Shown here: positions 58,927-64,000 of the stretch, piece by piece
Numbering within the stretch: position 1 is the stretch's first letter
How the letters are laid out: every line of letters begins with the position of its first letter
NCBI RefSeq assembly: GCF_019904175.1
Contig: NZ_CP061913.1
Coordinates: forward strand, 5,332,001 to 5,396,000
Source: Dactylosporangium vinaceum
Lineage (GTDB): Bacteria > Actinomycetota > Actinomycetes > Mycobacteriales > Micromonosporaceae
Direction of reading: 5' to 3'
Length of the DNA: 64,000 nucleotides
Made by a program: the position numbers and the translations under genes
The notes under the pieces: generated by a model
Seen by the model: only the letters and a program-made list of their open reading frames with translations
Database searches by the model: none
What the model was told of the DNA's origin: nothing

Positions 58927-60157
58927 CGACGAGCGGGACCCGTGGGTCGCCGGCCTGCTGACCTCGACGGCCGAGGCGGCTACCCCGTACATCCGCCCGC
59001 ACGGCGCGGATGCGGTGCACCGCACGGTCCGCCGGCGCCGCAACCGCCGGATCTCCATCGCCGCCGCGGCCGTGGTGGCGCTCGCCGCCCCGCTCGCCGT
59101 CTTCGCCCTCGCCGGCCGGCCCGGCGCCGATCATCCGGCCGGCAACCCGCCGCCGAGCGGCGCGAGCGTCGCCCCGTCGGACGGTGCACCGCCGGCGCCC
59201 GCGTCGGGCGCGCCCACCGCCGCCGCGCCGAACGGCCGCATCAGCGCCGCCGACGTGCGCAGCGCGACGCTGCAGGTGCCGGACTGGCCCAACCAGTACG
59301 GCAACTTCGACACGAGCGCACCGCCCGGCTGCCCGAGCGGCAGCGTGAAGTTCAGCGGTGGCAAGGGCGGCAAGAACGGCGCCATCACGCTCAAGGGCGA
59401 CCCGGTGTACGCCGACGTCGACCACGACGGCGCGCAGGAGACGGTCATCCTGCTCGAGTGCCATCCGCAGGGCGCCGACTACCAGGTGCTCGCGCTCGAC
59501 CGGGACGCCGCCGACAAGATCGTCACGCTCGGCCGGGTCGTGCGCAGCGGCGGCCGGGAGACTGTGGACATCATGACGATCTGGGCCGTCCAGGCCGGCG
59601 ACAACGGCCAGGTCAAGGTCGACGTGGGCGAGTACCGCCCGTGCTGCGAGCAGATCCAGGCCTCCCAGCACCAGTGGCGCACCTACGGCTGGGACGGCCG
59701 GCAGTTCATCCAGACGGCCGGCCCGACAACGTGGGGCCCCAACCCGAAGGTGACAGCCCTGGTCCTCACCGGCGACCCGGTGACGATGGTCAAGCAGGCG
59801 GACGGCTCGCGCGTGGGCACCCTGCGCCTGACCATCCGCAACGCGGCGAAGTACACCACGCCGGGCAGGCTGTGGCTCGACCCCGGCATCCCGAAGACCT
59901 GGACCGTCACGTCGTTCTCGGGCTGCCAGCTGGTGGCGGACTACGAGCCGGTCAACTGCTCGTCGGCCGCCCTGCCGGCGGGCGCGAGCCGGGTCGTGAC
60001 AGTCGAGGTCGCCGCCCCGGCCGGCGGCTCGCCGATCAGCGCGGACCTCCGGCCGCTCGTCGGCGCCCGGGATGGCGACGCCGGCCTGTGGTATCCGGAC
60101 GTCGCGAGTGGGGGAGCCACGAACAGCGGCCTGCACATCGCCGCGACCGGGGCCTGA
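58919..60157 (+). CDS. Single-span membrane protein coupled to ECF sigma factor
   Basis: The 412-residue protein has a short cytoplasmic N-terminus (about 1-44, ending RRRRNRR), one membrane helix (45-66) and a large extracytoplasmic domain after a Pro/Ala-rich spacer. The domain includes YADVDHDGAQETVILLEC, an FG-GAP-like VDHDG motif, and several cysteines, with no family I can name. Overlap with the sigma gene makes it the probable regulator of that sigma factor. Confidence 0.88.
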   Translation: MYDDERDPWVAGLLTSTAEAATPYIRPHGADAVHRTVRRRRNRRISIAAAAVVALAAPLAVFALAGRPGADHPAGNPPPSGASVAPSDGAPPAPASGAPTAAAPNGRISAADVRSATLQVPDWPNQYGNFDTSAPPGCPSGSVKFSGGKGGKNGAITLKGDPVYADVDHDGAQETVILLECHPQGADYQVLALDRDAADKIVTLGRVVRSGGRETVDIMTIWAVQAGDNGQVKVDVGEYRPCCEQIQASQHQWRTYGWDGRQFIQTAGPTTWGPNPKVTALVLTGDPVTMVKQADGSRVGTLRLTIRNAAKYTTPGRLWLDPGIPKTWTVTSFSGCQLVADYEPVNCSSAALPAGASRVVTVEVAAPAGGSPISADLRPLVGARDGDAGLWYPDVASGGATNSGLHIAATGA

Positions 60158-60189
60158 CCCACCGGTTCGCTGCGGGCGTAGCGGTCAGG

Positions 60190-60212
60190 GCGGCCGGACC
60201 CGGGCCGGCCGC
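60190..60212 (+). terminator. Short hairpin between the ECF pair and the S41 peptidase
   Basis: GCGGCCGG and CCGGCCGC form an 8-bp stem with loop ACCCGGG, ending 11 bases before the next ATG. It may terminate the upstream operon or affect initiation. Confidence 0.4.
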
Positions 60213-60223
60213 TCTACCGTTCG

Positions 60224-61093
60224 ATGATGTCCGACGTTCTGCTCGTGCGTGACCTCGTCGAGCGGCTCACCGGCTGGCTGCCGCGGCTCATGCCGCCCGG
60301 CGCGCGCCGCGACGCGCTCGTCGCGGTGCTCACCGACCGGTTCGCGGCGGTGGACACCCCGGTCACCGCCGCCGGCTGCGCGGCGATCGAACGGTGCGCG
60401 TGGACGGTCTCCCGCCATCTCGCGCTCACCTTCGAGCCCGGCGGCACCGGCCGGCCCGACACCGAGCCGCCGGGCTGGCCGGACCCCGACCCGGACGTGG
60501 TCCGGGCCCGGGCCGCGTGCGTGTCGCAGGTGCGGCGCACGGCCGACGGCACCTGCCTCATCAGCGTCGACGACCTCGACGCCGTCGGCCTCGCCCAGCC
60601 GTACCTCGACGCCGCCTTCACCCTCGCGCAGGGCTCGGCCCGGGTCCTGCTCGACCTGCGCGCCAACGGCGGCGGCGACCCGGCAACGGTGGCCCACATC
60701 GCCGGCCGGCTCCTCGGCGACACCCCGGCGCAGCTGTCCGAGGTCGTGTACCCGGACCGGCGGCGCCAGTGGTGGACCCCCGCACTGCCGACCGGCACCA
60801 GCCTGCGCCAGCCGGTCGCCGTCCTCGTCGGCCCGGGCACGTTCTCGTCGGGCGAGGCGCTGGCGTATCACCTGCAGGCCCGGGGCCGGGCCGTCGTCGT
60901 GGGGGAGACCACGCCCGGCGCCGCGGACCACATCACGCCGATCCGGCTGGCGCCGACGGTGCTCGCGTTCCTGCCCGAGGCGTACGTCGTCGACAGCGTG
61001 ACCGGCACCAACTGGGAGGGCAAGGGTGTCGTGCCCGACGTCGTGAGCCCGCCCGGCACGGTGATCGAGACCGCGGTGACGGCGCTGGGCTAG
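60224..61093 (+). CDS. S41-family peptidase-like protein
   Basis: The 289-residue protein has the tail-specific protease/IRBP-like core: VLLDLRANGGGDPATVAHIAGR, VLVGPGTFSSGEALAYHLQ with the candidate nucleophile Ser in TFSSGE, and VVVGETTPGAADHITPIRLAP. It lacks a signal peptide and PDZ domain and is shorter than classical C-terminal processing peptidases, fitting the IRBP-type group. The ATG at 60224 (or 60227) follows a short hairpin. Its stop overlaps the convergent NmrA-like gene in the palindrome GGCTAGCC. Confidence 0.88.
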   Translation: MMSDVLLVRDLVERLTGWLPRLMPPGARRDALVAVLTDRFAAVDTPVTAAGCAAIERCAWTVSRHLALTFEPGGTGRPDTEPPGWPDPDPDVVRARAACVSQVRRTADGTCLISVDDLDAVGLAQPYLDAAFTLAQGSARVLLDLRANGGGDPATVAHIAGRLLGDTPAQLSEVVYPDRRRQWWTPALPTGTSLRQPVAVLVGPGTFSSGEALAYHLQARGRAVVVGETTPGAADHITPIRLAPTVLAFLPEAYVVDSVTGTNWEGKGVVPDVVSPPGTVIETAVTALG

Positions 61094-61956
61094 CCGCGGA
61101 AGTCGTCGGCGTGCTCGCGCGCCCACGCCGCGAACGGCCGGGCCGGCGTGCCGGTGACGTCGGCGGCGGTGGGCATCGGCCCGGGTGCCGCGGCCGCCGG
61201 GGGCTCGGCGGGCCCGGAGCCGGGCGCGTCGCCGGAGTACGTCTGGAAGCCGGTGAGGAAGTCGGCGCTGGCCGCCGCGAAGCCGCCCTGCGCCAGATAG
61301 AGCTCGCGGGCCCGCGCCGGGGTCACGACCTCCAGGCGGATCTCCTGCCCGATGGCACCGGCGATGAGCCGGACCTGGTCGCGGCGGCTGATGGTCTCGG
61401 GGCCGTACAGGGTGTAGGCGGCGCCGTGGTGCTCCGCGCCGAGCAGCGCGGCCGTGGCCACGTCGGCGATGTCGCGCTCGTGCACCGGTCGTCCCGTGCG
61501 GTCGGGGAACGGTTCGCGCACGACCCGCTCGGCCCGGATCGACGGCCCCCACAGCCAGAGGTTGTTGAGCATGAACTCGGCCGGCCGCACGTGCGTCCAC
61601 TCCAGGGCCGACCGCTCGACCGCCTGCTCGACGGGCAGGTGGAAGTTGGTGTCGTAGCCGGTGCTGACCGCGCCCGAGGAGAGCGTGACGATCCGCCGCA
61701 CGCCGGCCCGCTCAGCCAGGCGCACCACCGCCGGCGCGGTCGCCGGAAACGGGAACAGGTACATCCGGTCCACCCCGGCCAGGGCCGGGCGCAGGTTCTG
61801 CGGATCGGCGAGGTCCCCGGTGAACACCTCGACCGGCCCGGGCGGGAGCCGCGACGGCCCGCGGGTGAGCACACGTACGGTCACGCCGGCCCGCACCAGC
61901 TGCTCGACCACCGACCGGCCGACGTTGCCGGTGCCACCCGTCACGAGAATTCGCAT
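61090..61956 (-). CDS. NmrA-like NAD(P)-binding atypical SDR
   Basis: The 288-residue protein begins MRILVTGGTGNVGRSVVEQL (GxxGxxG) with Arg in VLTRG after the second strand, an NADP pattern, and has TLSSGAVSTGY and HVRPAEFMLNNLWLW. The catalytic Tyr-x3-Lys of classical SDRs is missing, as usual in the NmrA/SDR_a5 group, which act as redox sensors or quinone reductases. The ATG at 61956 is well supported by homology. Confidence 0.92.
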   Translation of the reverse strand: MRILVTGGTGNVGRSVVEQLVRAGVTVRVLTRGPSRLPPGPVEVFTGDLADPQNLRPALAGVDRMYLFPFPATAPAVVRLAERAGVRRIVTLSSGAVSTGYDTNFHLPVEQAVERSALEWTHVRPAEFMLNNLWLWGPSIRAERVVREPFPDRTGRPVHERDIADVATAALLGAEHHGAAYTLYGPETISRRDQVRLIAGAIGQEIRLEVVTPARARELYLAQGGFAAASADFLTGFQTYSGDAPGSGPAEPPAAAAPGPMPTAADVTGTPARPFAAWAREHADDFRG

Positions 61957-62112
61957 GCGTCCTGCTTAGCCTGCCGTCCCGGCCCCGGCAAACGCGAGCG
62001 CCGTGTTCACATATTGCCCTTGAGCAGCAGGAATGCTGATGTGGAGTCTCAAGTGGACGCTGAAATTCGACAGCGACCGCCGGCCCGGCGGGGAGGTCCA
62101 TAGAATGAGCCG

Positions 62113-62388
62113 GTGCCTGAGCAGCGGCCGACCCGCTTCGCGGTGGAGTTCAACCGGGTGTACCGCGCCGACGGGCCCGGGCACCTCCTCGTCTGGTTCG
62201 CCGGCGGACGCACCGGCAGGGTGACGATCCTGGCCGGGCCCGCCGACCCGCCCGAGGAGTTCGCCGGCGAGGTCACCGCCGAGGCGCCCAGCTCCTGCTC
62301 CGCGGCGATCCGGGCGGGCGAGTTCTGGACGCTGCAGTGCAACCGCCAGGACGGCGGCGGCTTCAAGGCTCTGTACACGCCGCTCTGA
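62113..62388 (+). CDS. Small hypothetical protein, 91 residues
   Basis: Unrecognised, predicted cytoplasmic and mainly beta: RFAVEFNRVYRADGPGHLLV, then TGRVTILAGPADP, AIRAGEFWTLQCNRQDGGG. Coding bias is good from the GTG at 62113. TAGAAT at 62101-62106 could be a -10 for a leaderless message beginning at that GTG. Confidence 0.68.
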   Translation: MPEQRPTRFAVEFNRVYRADGPGHLLVWFAGGRTGRVTILAGPADPPEEFAGEVTAEAPSSCSAAIRAGEFWTLQCNRQDGGGFKALYTPL

Positions 62389-62490
62389 CCGCTCATCGCC
62401 GGAGCGTGTGCCGGCCTGTTGCGCGGGGCGGCGGGCACAGGTGTGCGGGAAGATGCAGGGACGTGACGGCGCAGTGGGGAGAAGGTGGAG

Positions 62491-63087
62491 ATGGCCAGGG
62501 TTGTCATGCAGGCCGTCGTGTCGGTGGACGGCTTCATCGCCAATGCCGACGACTCGGTCGGGCCGCTGTTCGACTGGTACGGCAACGGGGACATCACGGT
62601 CCGGGCCAACGAGCAGTGGGCGTTCCGGGTCGGCCGCGCCTCCGCCGACTACGTGCGGCCGTTCTGGGACGCGGTCAAGGTCACCGTCATCGGCCGCCAC
62701 CTCTTCGACACCACCGACGGCTGGTCGGGTGTCCCGGCGGCCGGGGATGCGCTCGTCGTCGTCACCCACCGCCCGCTGCCCGAGGAGTGGCTCGCCCGGT
62801 TCCCCGATGCGCCGTTCCACACCGCCGGCACGGTCGAGCGCGGCGTCGCGCTGGCCAAGGAGCTGGCCGGCGGCGGCCTGGTCTGCGTGACCGCGGGCGA
62901 CGTCGGCGGCCAGGCGTTCTCGGCCGGCCTCGTCGACGAGGTGGCGATGGACGTCGTCCCGGTCGTCATGGGGGCCGGGAAACGGTTCTTCGGCGGCCAC
63001 ACCGGCACCGTCCTGCTCGACGACCCCGACCGGGTGGTCCAGGGCGACCGCGTGCTGCACCTGCACTACACCGTCAACCGGGCGTGA
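62491..63087 (+). CDS. RibD C-terminal/DHFR-like reductase
   Basis: The 198-residue protein has the dihydrofolate-reductase-like fold of the RibD C-terminal family: VVMQAVVSVDGFIANADDSV, VKVTVIGRHLFDTTDGW, GGLVCVTAGDVGGQAFSAGLVDE and VVPVVMGAGKRFFGG. It probably binds NADPH; the substrate is unknown. ATG 62491 was chosen, with GGGGAGAAGG upstream; a GTG at 62485 is also possible. It ends at a strong hairpin shared with the convergent GNAT gene. Confidence 0.9.
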   Translation: MARVVMQAVVSVDGFIANADDSVGPLFDWYGNGDITVRANEQWAFRVGRASADYVRPFWDAVKVTVIGRHLFDTTDGWSGVPAAGDALVVVTHRPLPEEWLARFPDAPFHTAGTVERGVALAKELAGGGLVCVTAGDVGGQAFSAGLVDEVAMDVVPVVMGAGKRFFGGHTGTVLLDDPDRVVQGDRVLHLHYTVNRA

Positions 63088-63091
63088 GGCC

Positions 63092-63125
63092 CGTCCCGGC
63101 CGGCGCCGCAGCGCCGGCCGGGACG
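63092..63125. terminator. Hairpin between RibD-like and GNAT genes
   Basis: Perfect 15-bp arms CGTCCCGGCCGGCGC and GCGCCGGCCGGGACG with a CGCA loop lie between convergent genes, four bases after one stop and eight before the other. Confidence 0.85.
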
Positions 63126-63133
63126 AGCGCCGA

Positions 63134-63880
63134 TCAGTACTTCGCGATGTAGAGGCGCTGCCCGGCCGGGCGGAAGCCGACCCGCTCGTAGACCCGCCAC
63201 GAGTCGTCGCCGCCGGCCTCCAGCCACGCCACCTCGATGCCGCGTTCGAACAGCCGCTCGGTGACCGCGGCGGTGATCGCCCCGGCCAGGCCCCGGCGGC
63301 GATGCGGTGCGGCGACCGCGATGCCGGCGATCTCGCAGATGCCGTCGCTCGGCACGACCGTGCCGCCACCGCCGGCGTAGCGTCCGTCGGCGGTGCGGGC
63401 ACCCGTGAACACCGCGCCCCGGTCCCGGGCACGGCGCTGCCGGTCGACGTCGGCGGGGCTCGCCGCGCCGGGTGAGCCGAACGCCTCGTGCTGCACGCCG
63501 ATCACGCCGGCGATCTCGGCGTCGGTGTCGGGGACGAACAGCTCGAAGCCCGCCGGCACCGGCTGCGCGATGAACGTTGCCGGCGTGCAAACGAGGTACT
63601 CGTTGCGGGCCTCGACCGCGAATCCGGCGTCGAGCAGGAGCCGCTCGAGGGTCGGGGCGCAGGTGGTGACGTACTCCAGCCGCGGCGGCCGCCCGCCGAA
63701 CGCCGCGACCAGAGCGTCGACGTCGGCCGCGGTGATCTCGGCCCCGGGCACCGGCGTCGCGTAGTTGATGTGTGGACTGTCGGTCCCGTGGTCGAGCCCG
63801 AGCACGAACGGGCCGGTCTCGACGGCGTTCGGGCGGGTGGACAGGTTGGCGACAACAGCGCGCTGAATGCGCAGATCCAT
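63134..63880 (-). CDS. GNAT-family N-acetyltransferase
   Basis: The 248-residue protein has an N-terminal alpha/beta part (about 1-115) and a C-terminal GNAT domain with EIAGIAVAAPHRRRGLAG (acetyl-CoA-binding motif A, R-x-x-G-x-x) and VYERVGFRPAGQRLYI (motif B). The two-part layout matches acetyltransferases with an added N-terminal domain. The acceptor is unknown. The ATG at 63880 has GAAAGGG before it. Downstream of its start, 63881-64000 shows no gene. Confidence 0.92.
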   Translation of the reverse strand: MDLRIQRAVVANLSTRPNAVETGPFVLGLDHGTDSPHINYATPVPGAEITAADVDALVAAFGGRPPRLEYVTTCAPTLERLLLDAGFAVEARNEYLVCTPATFIAQPVPAGFELFVPDTDAEIAGVIGVQHEAFGSPGAASPADVDRQRRARDRGAVFTGARTADGRYAGGGGTVVPSDGICEIAGIAVAAPHRRRGLAGAITAAVTERLFERGIEVAWLEAGGDDSWRVYERVGFRPAGQRLYIAKY

Positions 63881-64000
63881 GGTGGACGTACCCTTTCGAG
63901 GGCTCGGTGAAGGTGAGAAGCGAGGGCAGGCGTCAGCGGCAGGGGCCGCTGGAGACCGCGGGGATCACAGGCTTCACACTTTCGAGCACTCGGGGACGTC

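Noticed and set aside
1..64000. Biosynthetic gene cluster, defence system or mobile island
   Set aside because: No polyketide or peptide synthase, no nuclease/helicase defence pair, no integrase or transposase, and no tRNA-flanked boundary were seen. The single P450 and monooxygenase are not enough.

Overview
The window is high-GC DNA (roughly 70-75% by eye, with C or G in most third codon positions) from a filamentous actinomycete. The gene content fits a Micromonosporaceae-type genome such as Actinoplanes or a relative: a conservon, Tat-exported cellulases with Ser-Ala linkers and CBM2 modules, several ECF sigma/anti-sigma pairs and many SDR/F420/TetR-type enzymes. The genus is an inference. 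I saw no rRNA, tRNA, CRISPR array, insertion sequence or phage gene. Most genes are intact.

Layout. 1-3395: a conservon (NIT-domain sensor kinase, Roadblock, DUF742, small GTPase), cut by the left edge. 3564-8495: a very large convergent Ser/Thr kinase-AAA-GAF-GGDEF fusion. 8496-9342: no convincing gene. 9343-10577: a PPOX-family stress protein and an unknown protein. 10656-14412: a translationally coupled ECF sigma / zinc-type membrane anti-sigma / two permeases / ABC ATPase operon. 14393-17435: ThuA-like protein, F420:NADP oxidoreductase and MFS exporter.

17600-29748 is an extracellular plant-polysaccharide block. It holds a GH48 cellobiohydrolase with a near-consensus CebR operator, an SGNH esterase, a CE1-type esterase with a codon-usage mosaic, a GH30 xylanase and a ricin-type lectin. 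Mixed in are a secreted unknown protein, an enoyl-CoA hydratase beside a decayed GntR gene, and a chloramphenicol-phosphotransferase-like gene. 29792-35862 is metabolic: FAD monooxygenase, SDR, nucleotidyltransferase, P450 and dienelactone hydrolase. 36035-37753 is a GH27 alpha-galactosidase with ricin repeats and two LacI-type operator-like sites.

37965-41849 is a cell-surface module: ECF sigma, RskA-like anti-sigma, lipoprotein class F sortase, DUF4397 membrane protein and a divergent fasciclin protein. It resembles the SigK-RskA-fasciclin arrangement of mycobacteria. 42023-43720 is a TetR/SDR pair sharing a palindromic operator. 43817-48993 is a chemoreceptor divergent from a GH92 alpha-mannosidase, with a symmetrical TTGACA palindrome between them. 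49138-54635 holds a Tat-exported metallophosphoesterase with propeller and PASTA modules, a trigger-factor-like protein lacking the ribosome-binding domain, and a membrane-anchored AA10 LPMO. 54692-56306 holds a gutted Uma2 gene and a lipoprotein with all six copper ligands of peptidylglycine-type monooxygenases. 56303-63880 holds an XRE/alcohol-dehydrogenase pair, a third ECF pair, an S41 peptidase, an NmrA-like protein, a small unknown protein, a RibD/DHFR-like reductase and a GNAT.

The secreted genes suggest attack on cellulose, acetylated xylan, galactosides and mannan, with copper oxidases as auxiliaries. At least three loci carry operator-like palindromes pointing to sugar-dependent control.
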